A DNA stretch of 35,478 bases, from contig JALOTN010000013.1 in assembly GCA_025457885.1 (NCBI GenBank), positions 1 to 35,478 on the forward strand. The letters are read 5' to 3'. Shown here piece by piece: positions 24,483 to 33,208 of the stretch; the stretch's first letter is position 1, and each line of letters starts with the position of its first letter. Source of the stretch: Thermoplasmatota archaeon (GTDB lineage: Archaea > Thermoplasmatota > E2 > DHVEG-1). The position numbers and the translations under genes were made by a program. Below the pieces are notes generated by a model. It saw nothing but the letters and a program-made list of their open reading frames with translations, did not search any database and had not been told where the DNA came from.

Positions 24483-25670
24483 ATGTTGATGAGGATTCCT
24501 GTGTATAAAAAAACACTTACAAGTTTTCTCTGTCTTCTTCTACTCCTCCTCATAGGAACTATGATAGTTTCAACCCCGGCCGATGCTCAAGATGAACCAA
24601 CGCTAATCATCGAAGTGTACGATTCAAATGACTGGAATGAAAGCACGGGCAATATCGTTTTTGAAGGGCATAGCTATGACATCAGCGTCGGTACTGAGGA
24701 AGAAATAGTTGTTTTCGGGGTCAACATCACGGTCCTTGAAAACACGTATACGACAAACCTCACGAGACCCTTTATTACCATAGAAATCCCCTCTTTTGAG
24801 ACAACCGATTCGTTCACCATCACCGCGAGAAAAGAAGGATATCAAAACGGTTTAATCGATATGAATGTGTTAAAAGGAGAATTATCCATACAGACGAATC
24901 GAACCCTGGTCAATGAGAACACTCGATTCTCTGTTACGGTTACAGACCAAGACAATACCCCCATTGAAGGTGCGTTTGTATACGTAACAGAGGATGCATC
25001 TCCACTGCTCACGGACCCTGATGGAAGAACGATAGCACAAGCACCAGAAATCGAAGTGCTCACCACAGCCACTATTGAAGTCATTAAAAGTGGATATCTC
25101 CCCGGCTCAACAACCATCCGGATAGAAAATGTCGAGGGAAGCATTTTCAACTTTTCTGAATCAAAGTTCCTACAGATACTCCCAGTTCTCCTTGCTATCC
25201 TCGTCGTCATTATCGCAGTCATCTACGTTCTCATAAAAAAAAGAAGAGAAACCCCAACACCAATCGTACATACACGAACAAAAATAGCAGACGAATCAGT
25301 TACTCGTCATACTGAGAAACACCCGCGATCCAAACAAGAACAAGCAAGGTATCCCGAAAAAGACAGACGGACCATTTCCACCTCCACGACAGAATCACGT
25401 GTCGAGGAAATACGAATCCCTGTACAGATGAAGAAGAAAGAAACAACCATTCTGCCTGAAGAGCAGGGTCATATACAAGATGCTGAGGAAGAACCCAAGC
25501 ATCCAGATGACTGGTTCAAAGGACAAGACTATATGCGATACAAGATTGACGAACTCACAGGAAAAATCGATCAAAAAACAGATGGTAAATGGTTCGAGGG
25601 AGAACAAGATACGAAATACAAGGTCGATGAGGCATTAAAGAAAAACCTCAAAAAGAAAAAGAATGACTAG
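24483..25670 (+). CDS. Signal-peptide surface protein with Ig-like domains, one TM helix and charged cytoplasmic tail
   Basis: 395 residues with no recognised enzyme domain. Residues 1-36 are a signal peptide (TLTSFLCLLLLLLIGTMIV, then TPADAQ). Residues 40-225 hold beta-sandwich sequence, including a carboxypeptidase-regulatory-like stretch (TVTDQDNTPIEGAFVYVTED). Residues about 228-253 are a TM helix (LPVLLAILVVIIAVIYVLI) followed by KKRRE. The 140-residue tail is highly charged and ends with two related units, DWFKGQDYMRYKIDELTGK and KWFEGEQDTKYKVDEALKK. The topology is type I. The extracellular part probably senses or binds something, and the tail repeats look like a protein-interaction element. 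The function is unknown. Confidence 0.7.
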   Translation: MLMRIPVYKKTLTSFLCLLLLLLIGTMIVSTPADAQDEPTLIIEVYDSNDWNESTGNIVFEGHSYDISVGTEEEIVVFGVNITVLENTYTTNLTRPFITIEIPSFETTDSFTITARKEGYQNGLIDMNVLKGELSIQTNRTLVNENTRFSVTVTDQDNTPIEGAFVYVTEDASPLLTDPDGRTIAQAPEIEVLTTATIEVIKSGYLPGSTTIRIENVEGSIFNFSESKFLQILPVLLAILVVIIAVIYVLIKKRRETPTPIVHTRTKIADESVTRHTEKHPRSKQEQARYPEKDRRTISTSTTESRVEEIRIPVQMKKKETTILPEEQGHIQDAEEEPKHPDDWFKGQDYMRYKIDELTGKIDQKTDGKWFEGEQDTKYKVDEALKKNLKKKKND

Positions 25671-25779
25671 GATCTGGTGGAAAAGGAAACAGGATTTATC
25701 CTCATTCCGCCTTATCGCTTTTAACCAATTATTTTATTAGCAAGAGAGCATTCAACCTGTTTGAATAGTCTGATTCCTT

Positions 25780-26790
25780 ATGCAACTCCTCTTTGAACTC
25801 TCAAAAGAACATACGACGCTTCCAGCAGCAGAAGCCATCGCCTCGATGAATGCAGAAGAGCTAAAGACAAATATCATCAGCTCAACTGAAGATATCCTTT
25901 TAGTAGAAACACAAACAAATAATACAACAATCAATAGAATTTCACAACGTCTTGCGTATAGCTTCATGATAGATGAACTGTTATTCTCCTGTCCTGCGAC
26001 CATGGACATACTCCTTCGAAACGCTCGCAATCACCCGATAACAGCTAAAGGATCAATCGCTATCCGATGTAAAAACCGCTCGAAACATATTGATTCAGAA
26101 CTCCTCATCGACCAGCTAGGAGACGTCTACACGAAAAACAGACCGGTCAATCTTACAAAACCTGATATAGAACTCCGAGCTGTAATCACAGAAAACATTG
26201 CGTATCTTGGTATAAAAAAAGCAGCGATTAACACGAGTCATTTTCAACAACGACGAGGTCATTTCCGACCATTCCTATCTCCCATCACTCTTCATCCAAA
26301 GATAGCCCGAGCGATGGTGAATCTCACCCAGGTAAAAAAACAACAAACCCTCCTTGACCCTTTTTGTGGAACAGGGGGTATCCTCATTGAAGCAGGACTG
26401 CTCGGTGTGAATGTCATCGGAAGTGACATCGAACAGAAAATGATCGATGGCAGTCGAAAAAACCTTGACTTTTATCAGATAAAAAAGTATCATTTATTTT
26501 GTATGGATATAGCAAATATCATCCAATACGCTCCATCAGTTGATGCGATAGCAACTGATTTTCCCTATGCTCGATCTACAACAACCAAAGGAGAAAAAAT
26601 CGCAAGTCTCTATGATCGTGCTTTCGAAACAATCGCTCATGTTCTAAAAAAGAAAAAATATGCGGTTATCGGAGTCTCAGACCAGGAGATACGAACTATC
26701 GGAGAACAATATCTATCTCATGTAGGAACCTACGCAATAAAATCCCATCGAAGCCTTACACGATATTTTGTTGTTTATAAAAACGAATGA
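25780..26790 (+). CDS. THUMP-type tRNA (guanine-N2) methyltransferase, Trm-G10/Trm11-like
   Basis: 336 residues. The N-terminal part (1 to about 150) fits the NFLD/THUMP RNA-binding region, and the C-terminal part is a Rossmann methyltransferase. LLDPFCGTGGILIEAGLLG is SAM motif I, VIGSDIEQKMIDGSRKNL is motif II, and DAIATDFPYARSTTTKG is motif IV. The enzyme should methylate G10 of tRNA (or a nearby G) at N2. Motif IV reads DFPY where DPPY is the common form. It is a single gene lying between unrelated envelope genes. Confidence 0.82.
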   Translation: MQLLFELSKEHTTLPAAEAIASMNAEELKTNIISSTEDILLVETQTNNTTINRISQRLAYSFMIDELLFSCPATMDILLRNARNHPITAKGSIAIRCKNRSKHIDSELLIDQLGDVYTKNRPVNLTKPDIELRAVITENIAYLGIKKAAINTSHFQQRRGHFRPFLSPITLHPKIARAMVNLTQVKKQQTLLDPFCGTGGILIEAGLLGVNVIGSDIEQKMIDGSRKNLDFYQIKKYHLFCMDIANIIQYAPSVDAIATDFPYARSTTTKGEKIASLYDRAFETIAHVLKKKKYAVIGVSDQEIRTIGEQYLSHVGTYAIKSHRSLTRYFVVYKNE

Positions 26791-26849
26791 AATCACTTGA
26801 TAAAAGAGCCCCTCTCAAGGAGGACAATAATTTTATATAACATATGACA

Positions 26850-26860
26850 CTATATAAATA
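26850..26860 (+). promoter_or_regulatory. TATA box for the beta-helix gene pair
   Basis: CTATATAAATA centres 25 bases before position 26880, where a CTG codon opens the likely signal peptide. Two further AT-rich blocks lie just upstream (26831-26845). Confidence 0.55.
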
Positions 26861-26891
26861 GGAAGGCGAATTTCATCTGCTGAAAAAAAGA

Positions 26892-28025
26892 TTGTGGCTC
26901 GGAATTACATTCCTCTTAATGATAGTACTATCGATTCCATCACAAGGTTTACATAATCCTGCAAAATCACAACCTTCAATTGTAGTTAGTACCATCCTTT
27001 ATGTCGGAGGAAATGGACCAAATAATTATACAACCATTCAACAAGCCATTAACGATGCAGACAATGGAGATATTGTATTTGTTTATAGCGACTCCTCGCC
27101 CTATTATGAACACATCACTGTTAACGTATCCATTCATCTAAAAGGGGAAAATAACACAACAACCATCCTCGATGGGGAGAACCAGGGGGATGTCGTTCTC
27201 CTCACCACAGATAATATCACAATTTCTGGTTTTACGGTGCAACATAGTGGTGATACCGCGAAAACGGATGCAGGAATTGAATCACGGTCTGATAGAAACC
27301 TTATCACGAGGAATCGAATCCTCCAGAACGGGGCGTATGCGATTGGAATTTTCCTGAATGAATCAAAAGAAAACCTTGTCACAGAAAACCTTATCTCCGA
27401 GAACGGTCGAGAAGGTCTCTTTCTTCAAAATGCGCGGGATTGTTTAATTCAAAATAATGTCTTCACAAAAAATGGCCATTGTGCAGTGATTGTCTCCTCC
27501 TCTGAACGAAATATTATTACGAAGAACAACATGACCGAGAATTATGCAGCTGTAAGTCTTTGGCCAGGGGCGATAAATAATGAAATTTCCTGGAACCTCA
27601 TACGGAATCAAGAATACAGTGGTGTAGGAATCTGGCCGGGAGCAGATCAAAATCTGCTACATCATAATTATCTGAGTAATATCTCCCTCTATGGGTTCAT
27701 CATCACAAATGCAAAAAGAAACATCATTGCGAATAACACCATCTGGGGCAGCAACGAAGGGATCCATCTTATTTGTGCAAATTCAACAACCATCAAATTC
27801 AATAATTTCATCGGAAATAACATAAGTGCTTTCTTCGAGAATTCCTCAATAAATCGTTGGAAACAGAATTATTGGGATGACCATCAGGGGATATGGCCGA
27901 AGTGTATCAAGGGTTACATGAGGATTCCCTGGAACAAAACAATCGTTGTTTGTTGGTTCAACCTAGATTGGTGTCCAGTAAAAAAACCATATGAAATCCC
28001 AATTGTAGGAGCTGATGTCCGATGA
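26892..28025 (+). CDS. Secreted NosD-like parallel beta-helix protein, one module
   Basis: 377 residues from the only standard start, a TTG at 26892. The preceding in-frame codons (CTG at 26880, then Lys-Lys-Arg) would complete a normal signal peptide. After the signal comes ILYVGGNGPNNYTTIQQAINDA, then many 20-25-residue PbH1 repeats (NLITRNRILQNGAYAIGIFL, NLVTENLISENGREGLFL and so on), then a closing block around NYWDD and CWFNLDW. The family includes NosD and surface carbohydrate-binding or -cleaving beta-helices; no nitrous oxide reductase genes are near, so a NosD role is unlikely. It overlaps the next paralogue by ATGA. It is more AT-rich than most of the window. Confidence 0.8.
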   Translation: MWLGITFLLMIVLSIPSQGLHNPAKSQPSIVVSTILYVGGNGPNNYTTIQQAINDADNGDIVFVYSDSSPYYEHITVNVSIHLKGENNTTTILDGENQGDVVLLTTDNITISGFTVQHSGDTAKTDAGIESRSDRNLITRNRILQNGAYAIGIFLNESKENLVTENLISENGREGLFLQNARDCLIQNNVFTKNGHCAVIVSSSERNIITKNNMTENYAAVSLWPGAINNEISWNLIRNQEYSGVGIWPGADQNLLHHNYLSNISLYGFIITNAKRNIIANNTIWGSNEGIHLICANSTTIKFNNFIGNNISAFFENSSINRWKQNYWDDHQGIWPKCIKGYMRIPWNKTIVVCWFNLDWCPVKKPYEIPIVGADVR

Positions 28026-29860
28026 AGAAAACATTCCCGCGGGTTTGTTCATTCCTTTTAATTTCTCTTATCCTAGTATCTACAGTTGCTTCTTCATCAT
28101 TAGCTTATACTCAACAACCTCCTCGTTTAATAAAACTAGATGGTAATATCTTATATGTTGGCGGTTCGGGTCCTGGGAACTATACCACTATTCAGGATGC
28201 AATAGATAATGCATCAGAGGGAGACACCGTGTTTGTTTACAGTGGAGTATACGAAGAACATATCCTTATTACGAAATCAATACAATTAATAGGTATTCAA
28301 AATAGTACTACCATCATAGATGGAGTCGAGTGGGGTACTGTTGTCACTATTAATGCCAAAGATACAATACTAAAAGGATTTACTATCCAAAACGCCAAAA
28401 GTGACATCCAAGCAGCTGGTATAAAAATATCAAACACAGAAAATGTATCCATTACGGAAAATATCATTCAGAATAACCCCGCGATTGGAATTTTTCTTCA
28501 AGGTCCTGATACCAAGAAAATCACGATTATCCAGAATACAATTCGCAACAATTCCTTTGGGATATATATCTTTAATTGTCCACAATCCCTTATTCAGGCA
28601 AATACCATCAACAATAACCAAGAGGGAGTCTATATTGTTGGCTCCATTGCTTCAGCAATAGATAGCAACACAATTTCCAATAGAGGTCTTGGAATACATA
28701 TAGAAAATTCTTATAATGTCTTAATAAACAGAAATTGGGCTGTCAACAACGCAAACGGAGTCTATGCTTTTAACTCCTCAGATGTAGTATTTTCAAACAA
28801 CACCATTGGATGGAACCGCTGGTACGGCTTATGGACAAAAGATTGTTCTGAAAATACCATAAATCAAAATGAAATCTTAGGCAACGTCGATGTCGGTCTA
28901 TTCCTAGAATCTTCCTATGATACAACAGTAAGTAATAATATCGTATGGGATAACGATAATGGCATCTATCTAAAGGACTCAGCTGGGAACCTCATCCAAA
29001 AAAATAATCTACGAAATGATAAAGTTAATGGATGTTTCGTGGCTCATACCCTACTTCATCGACGTAACATCTGGAAAATGAATTACTGGGAACGAGCACG
29101 ATTATTCCCCTACCCTGTCCTCGGATATATAAAATTGGAAAAAACCACGATATCATGGATAAACATCGATTGGGCTCCCCTCTCACAACCGCCTCAACCC
29201 TCCAGTATAAAAAAACTCACTTATCAGAATTCTATTCTTTACGTTGGGGGAAACGGACCTAATAATTACAGCTCAATCCAAGCTGCTATCAATGACGCGC
29301 AGGCCAATGATACTATCTATGTCTTCAATGGGACTTACTATGAAGCGGTTCTGATTAACAAACCTCTTCAGTTAGTTGGAGCGGATAAAATAACGACCCT
29401 TCTTCTGGGAAATGGAACAAGAGATATTCTTTCAATTCAATCTGACTATGTAACAATTAAAAATTTTAGCATTCAAGACGGTCATTTCAATATCCTGGTG
29501 AATCATTCTTCCTATGTAAGTATCAAAAACAACGATATTGGAAGCGGTCTACACGGGGTATCCATCCAGAACGACTGTCACAATATTGCCATCGATAATA
29601 ACTCATTCCTTGAGAATGTCTATGGTCTCCGTATATTCTATAGCACGGAAACCACGATTTCGAATAATAATTTTTACAGTTTTAAAATCAACGCTTTTTA
29701 TTTTGGCACAAAACTTTCCCATGGCTTGCATCACTGGTCCCACAATTACTGGGAGGAAGCCCATTCCCTCCCTTATCTGATTCATGGAAAAATCAGAATT
29801 GGTGATTTTTCTCTTATTTGGTTCAATATTGACTGGACACCAAGGACTACCCCTTTGTAG
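28022..29860 (+). CDS. Secreted parallel beta-helix protein with two tandem modules
   Basis: 612 residues. A signal peptide (MKKTFPRVCSFLLISLILVSTVASSSLA) is followed by two copies of the module found once in the upstream gene. Copy 1 runs from ILYVGGSGPGNYTTIQDAIDNA at about residue 43 to NYWERA and NIDWAP. Copy 2 runs from ILYVGGNGPNNYSSIQAAINDA at about 405 to NYWEEA and NIDWTP at the C-terminus. Each holds PbH1 repeats; copy 2 is shorter. No C-terminal anchor is seen, so it is either released or held by association. Translation is coupled to the upstream gene by ATGA at 28022-28025. It probably binds or cleaves surface or environmental polysaccharide; no catalytic residues can be assigned. 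Confidence 0.8.
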   Translation: MKKTFPRVCSFLLISLILVSTVASSSLAYTQQPPRLIKLDGNILYVGGSGPGNYTTIQDAIDNASEGDTVFVYSGVYEEHILITKSIQLIGIQNSTTIIDGVEWGTVVTINAKDTILKGFTIQNAKSDIQAAGIKISNTENVSITENIIQNNPAIGIFLQGPDTKKITIIQNTIRNNSFGIYIFNCPQSLIQANTINNNQEGVYIVGSIASAIDSNTISNRGLGIHIENSYNVLINRNWAVNNANGVYAFNSSDVVFSNNTIGWNRWYGLWTKDCSENTINQNEILGNVDVGLFLESSYDTTVSNNIVWDNDNGIYLKDSAGNLIQKNNLRNDKVNGCFVAHTLLHRRNIWKMNYWERARLFPYPVLGYIKLEKTTISWINIDWAPLSQPPQPSSIKKLTYQNSILYVGGNGPNNYSSIQAAINDAQANDTIYVFNGTYYEAVLINKPLQLVGADKITTLLLGNGTRDILSIQSDYVTIKNFSIQDGHFNILVNHSSYVSIKNNDIGSGLHGVSIQNDCHNIAIDNNSFLENVYGLRIFYSTETTISNNNFYSFKINAFYFGTKLSHGLHHWSHNYWEEAHSLPYLIHGKIRIGDFSLIWFNIDWTPRTTPL

Positions 29861-29878
29861 AAGAAATCATCAGATAGG

Positions 29879-29886
29879 TTTAAATA
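29879..29886 (+). promoter_or_regulatory. TATA box for the BACON-like surface protein gene
   Basis: TTTAAATA lies about 30 bases before the AGGAGG site at 29913-29918. The downstream gene therefore probably has its own promoter, despite lying only 66 bp below the beta-helix pair. Confidence 0.45.
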
Positions 29887-29926
29887 CCAAAAACAATATT
29901 AAAAGCACATTCAGGAGGAAGATATT

Positions 29927-30964
29927 ATGAAATATGATGGAAAAAAAATAATTGGAGCAGGTGTGTTATTCATATTACTTGTCATAAACGTCGGATCCAT
30001 TGGAATAACTTCTCAAAAAAACAACCCTCAACCTTTAGGGATATTAGAATATGAACCAAGAATTCATGATTTTGGAGATATGTATGAGGGAGAAACCAAT
30101 AGTACCATTTTTGATATTTGGACTAGTGGAGGATGTTGTGAACTTATTTTTAATCTCACATGGGATTGCCCTTGGGTTACAGTATTTCCAACGAGCGGGG
30201 TGACGAATGGGGAACATATTCCAATAACAGTTACTATTGATACCACAGGATTGGACAGCGGTTTATATGGATGTGACATACAAATCACTACCAATGGTGG
30301 TGGTGATGGAATATTCAATGTCACTTTGAATATCATTTCTCATACCTATCCTGCATTGGCATTTTATCCACAATCTCATTATTTCGGTGTTTTAATGGAA
30401 GGGGTAACAGAAGAAACCACGTTTGAGATCTGGAACAGTGGTACCGGGACTGTATCATATGAATTATCCTGGGATGAACCATGGGTATCAGTCTCACCAA
30501 CGAGCGGATCTTCATCTGGTGAACATGACCTTATTACGGTTACCATCGATACGACCGGGCTTCCTTTAGGCTCCTCCCAAGAATCCTACATTGATATCAC
30601 ATCGAATGGTGGGAATAAAGTGTTCGCGTTATGGGTGATTATTGGAACGACACCCAATGTAGAGATTGAAAATATCACCGGCGGGTTATTCCGGATTAAT
30701 ACAATAGTAACAAATACAGGCACTGAGGATGCGGTTGGTCTTGAATGGAAGATTTCACTGAGTGGAAATGGCCTCATTCTGATGGGAAAGGAGACGACGG
30801 GGAAATTATCGATTCTGCCTATCGGGGAGGAACGAACCATCTCCTCAGGATTAATTTTTGGTCTTGGTGATGTTGAAATAACAGTCAGTCTCCAAAACCC
30901 TGAGTCACTCCCTATCGTCCAAAAGACTCCTGCTAAACTGTTTTTATTCTATATTAAGATTTAA
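29927..30964 (+). CDS. Secreted protein with two BACON-like repeats and a CARDB-like tail
   Basis: 345 residues. A signal peptide (KIIGAGVLFILLVINVGSIGI) is followed by two related beta-sandwich repeats of about 100 residues. Each has a HDFG/HYFG entry, an F(D/E)IW(T/N)SG core, a PWV(T/S)V(F/S)PTSG turn, and ITVTIDTTGL before ITTNGG or ITSNGG. Repeat 1 spans roughly residues 45-138 and repeat 2 140-238. The C-terminal 105 residues (INTIVTNTGTEDAVGLEWKISLSG) resemble a CARDB-type adhesion domain. It ends in a short hydrophobic run without a clear TM helix. The start is set by AGGAGG at 29913-29918. It is probably an envelope adhesin or structural protein; the partner is unknown. Confidence 0.7.
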   Translation: MKYDGKKIIGAGVLFILLVINVGSIGITSQKNNPQPLGILEYEPRIHDFGDMYEGETNSTIFDIWTSGGCCELIFNLTWDCPWVTVFPTSGVTNGEHIPITVTIDTTGLDSGLYGCDIQITTNGGGDGIFNVTLNIISHTYPALAFYPQSHYFGVLMEGVTEETTFEIWNSGTGTVSYELSWDEPWVSVSPTSGSSSGEHDLITVTIDTTGLPLGSSQESYIDITSNGGNKVFALWVIIGTTPNVEIENITGGLFRINTIVTNTGTEDAVGLEWKISLSGNGLILMGKETTGKLSILPIGEERTISSGLIFGLGDVEITVSLQNPESLPIVQKTPAKLFLFYIKI

Positions 30965-30993
30965 GAACGGTCTGATGCGGGATATCTACCCTC

Positions 30994-31013
30994 ATTTTTT
31001 TCCTTTTTTTTTT
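30994..31013 (+). terminator. Oligo-T terminator
   Basis: T runs of 7 and 10, broken by CC, lie 30-50 bases after the BACON-like gene stop and before the RNase Z gene. This is an archaeal-style U-tract terminator. Confidence 0.5.
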
Positions 31014-31066
31014 AGCCAGTTCAAACCAAAATGCTTTTACACCCAGAGGGAGTATCTGTCCTGTAT

Positions 31067-31987
31067 ATGACTCAGTTACGAATCATCTTTCTTGGGACTG
31101 GTGGAAGCTGGCCAACCGTGAAACGGAACGTTTCCTCAGTAGCGGTGAAACGAGGCAGTGAAATCATCTTGTTTGATTGCGGGGAGGGGACCCAAAGACA
31201 ATTCCAACAATCCAACCTCAGTTACATGCAGATATCAAAAATCTTCATCACGCATTTCCATGGTGATCATTTTCTTGGGTTGCCTGGTCTGATACAAACC
31301 ATGCAGTTAAACGACCGCGATAAACCACTACATCTCTATGGTCCCAAAGGGATGGAAGAACTAACACATCAATTACTGACATTAGGATATTTTCGCCCGT
31401 CCTATCGGATTATAAGTCATGAGATAACAGATGGAGAAGACATCAAATTCGATGGATACAATATCACTGCTTTAAAGGTGAATCATAATGTCCCTGCTCT
31501 TGCCTATCGTTTAACCGAATCTCAACGTGCAGGGAAGTTTAACAAACCAAAAGCTTTGAAACTGGGAATCCCGGAAGGTCCCTTGTTTAGCAAATTACAA
31601 AAGGGACAGACCGTCACGCTTCCGAGTGGTGAAAAAATCACCCCAGACATGATCCTAGGTCCTTCCAGGAAAGGACGAACAATCGTCATATCTGGTGATA
31701 CGAAACCCTGTGAGCAGATCATTGATTTTTCAAAGGATGCTGATATCCTTATCCATGAGAGCACGTTTGATTCGAAGCTTCAGGAGATCGCACGTGAGTA
31801 TGGGCATACGACTGCTTCTCAGGCGGCAGAGATAGCAAAAAAAGCCAAGGTGGAGAAACTTTTTTTAATACATATCAGCCCACGGTATCTTGATTTTCAT
31901 GTCCTCGAGGAGGAAGCACGCAGTGTCTTTGCACCGTCTTACGTCCCAAGGGATTTTCAGGAAATCGAAGTGAAATTAAAGAAATAA
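31067..31987 (+). CDS. rnz: Ribonuclease Z
   Basis: 306 residues, the standard short-form length. HFHGDH at residues 63-68 is the zinc-binding motif of the metallo-beta-lactamase fold. FLGTGGSWPTVKRN opens the protein, the SGDTKPCEQ and ADILIHESTF blocks follow, and GHTTASQAAEIAK and FLIHISPRY close it. It cuts the 3' trailer of precursor tRNA. The frame is open to an ATG at 31031, but the start at 31067 (MTQLRIIFLGTGG) matches the family. It converges with the PFK gene, with 20 bp between stops. Confidence 0.93.
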   Translation: MTQLRIIFLGTGGSWPTVKRNVSSVAVKRGSEIILFDCGEGTQRQFQQSNLSYMQISKIFITHFHGDHFLGLPGLIQTMQLNDRDKPLHLYGPKGMEELTHQLLTLGYFRPSYRIISHEITDGEDIKFDGYNITALKVNHNVPALAYRLTESQRAGKFNKPKALKLGIPEGPLFSKLQKGQTVTLPSGEKITPDMILGPSRKGRTIVISGDTKPCEQIIDFSKDADILIHESTFDSKLQEIAREYGHTTASQAAEIAKKAKVEKLFLIHISPRYLDFHVLEEEARSVFAPSYVPRDFQEIEVKLKK

Positions 31988-32007
31988 AACAGAGACTTAT
32001 TCCATTG

Positions 32008-33054
32008 TTATTCGGTATGTGGTTTGGCAAAGAAGGTTGTCGCGATTTTATAAAGATCCATGTCTACCGTTCTGAGTTTTGTGACTGATTCAGTTAGATC
32101 AACGGGTACGATTTTATAACCTCGTAAGGCAACCATCTTCCCGAAATGTCCGTTCTTTACAAGATCGACTGCTTCGACACCATATCTGGTGGCAAGAACC
32201 CTGTCATACGCGGTCGGGGATCCACCCCGTTGCACATGGCCCAGGACCGTGAAACGGGTCTCCACACCAAGTCGTTTTTCGATTTCTTTTGCAAGACACT
32301 GCCCGATACCACCCAGACGTATATGACCAAACTCATCTTTTTCCTCTGATAAGGTCTCAAAGTGATCCGCATCGATTGGTTTTGCTCCCTCTGATGCGAC
32401 CACGATGCTGAATTTTTTGCCAGTATCATGTCGTGCTTTGAGGTTTTTACAGACATCGTCGATACGGAAGGGGATCTCTGGGATGAGAATCTCATCTGCG
32501 CCCCCGGCGATTCCTGAGACCGTCGCGATCCATCCTGCATGTCGACCCATGACCTCTAGTACCATGATCCGATGATGTGATTCTGCTGTCGTATGGAGCC
32601 GATCAATCGCATCTGTCACAATGGAAACCGCCGTGTCGAACCCAAACGTGTAATCCGTCCCTGAGATATCGTTATCAATCGTCTTGGGGACACCGACAAC
32701 AGGGACTCCCATTTTATGGAGCTTCAATGCAACCCCCAGGGTGTCTTCACCGCCGATTGCGATGAGGGCGTCGATTTTGAATTTCTTCATGTTTGCAAGA
32801 AGTTTATCGACGTTTTTCTGATCCTTGAACGGGTTGGTTCGGGACGTCCCAAGGATTGTTCCTCCTTTGGGTAAAATACCGGAGATATGTTGGTCGGTGA
32901 GTGGGAGGACGTTTCCTTCTATAAGACCTTTCCATCCATCGAGGATACCAAGCACCTCCCATTGGTATTTTAATGATTTTTTCACCACTGCTCGTATCAC
33001 TGCATTTAAACCTGGGCAATCACCGCCGCCAGTTAAGATGCCTATTTTTTTCAT
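32008..33054 (-). CDS. 6-phosphofructokinase, PPi-type residues
   Basis: 348-residue PfkA-family protein: GILTGGGDCPGLNAVIRAVV at the N-terminus, GGTILGTSRTNPF, GGEDT at 101-105, PKTIDND at 123-129 with catalytic Asp, and EVMGRHAGWIA. Residues 104 and 124 decide the phosphoryl donor in this family. Here they are Asp and Lys, the combination seen in PPi-dependent enzymes such as that of Amycolatopsis methanolica, whereas ATP enzymes have Gly104. I therefore predict a PPi-dependent, reversible fructose 6-phosphate kinase. A GAGGGGG ribosome binding site lies just upstream, and a TATA-like minus-strand CTTTATTAAATAG lies near 33101-33113. Confidence 0.9.
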   Translation of the reverse strand: MKKIGILTGGGDCPGLNAVIRAVVKKSLKYQWEVLGILDGWKGLIEGNVLPLTDQHISGILPKGGTILGTSRTNPFKDQKNVDKLLANMKKFKIDALIAIGGEDTLGVALKLHKMGVPVVGVPKTIDNDISGTDYTFGFDTAVSIVTDAIDRLHTTAESHHRIMVLEVMGRHAGWIATVSGIAGGADEILIPEIPFRIDDVCKNLKARHDTGKKFSIVVASEGAKPIDADHFETLSEEKDEFGHIRLGGIGQCLAKEIEKRLGVETRFTVLGHVQRGGSPTAYDRVLATRYGVEAVDLVKNGHFGKMVALRGYKIVPVDLTESVTKLRTVDMDLYKIATTFFAKPHTE

Positions 33055-33208
33055 GCTTCCCCCTCGTTAAATACTCTGTTGAAACCCGTTATCCTCAAAC
33101 TATTTAATAAAGTATGGTTTTTTATTAAAGGCACTCTTTATTTTTCTCCTCTGGAATGAAAACAAATTAAAACATGGTTTTGTTTCAGGTGGATAATCAA
33201 AGGAAACA

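Noticed and set aside
26892..29860. Annotation of the beta-helix genes as NosD copper-insertion proteins
   Set aside because: Only the generic PbH1 repeats are shared. No nosZ, nosF or nosY homologue is nearby.
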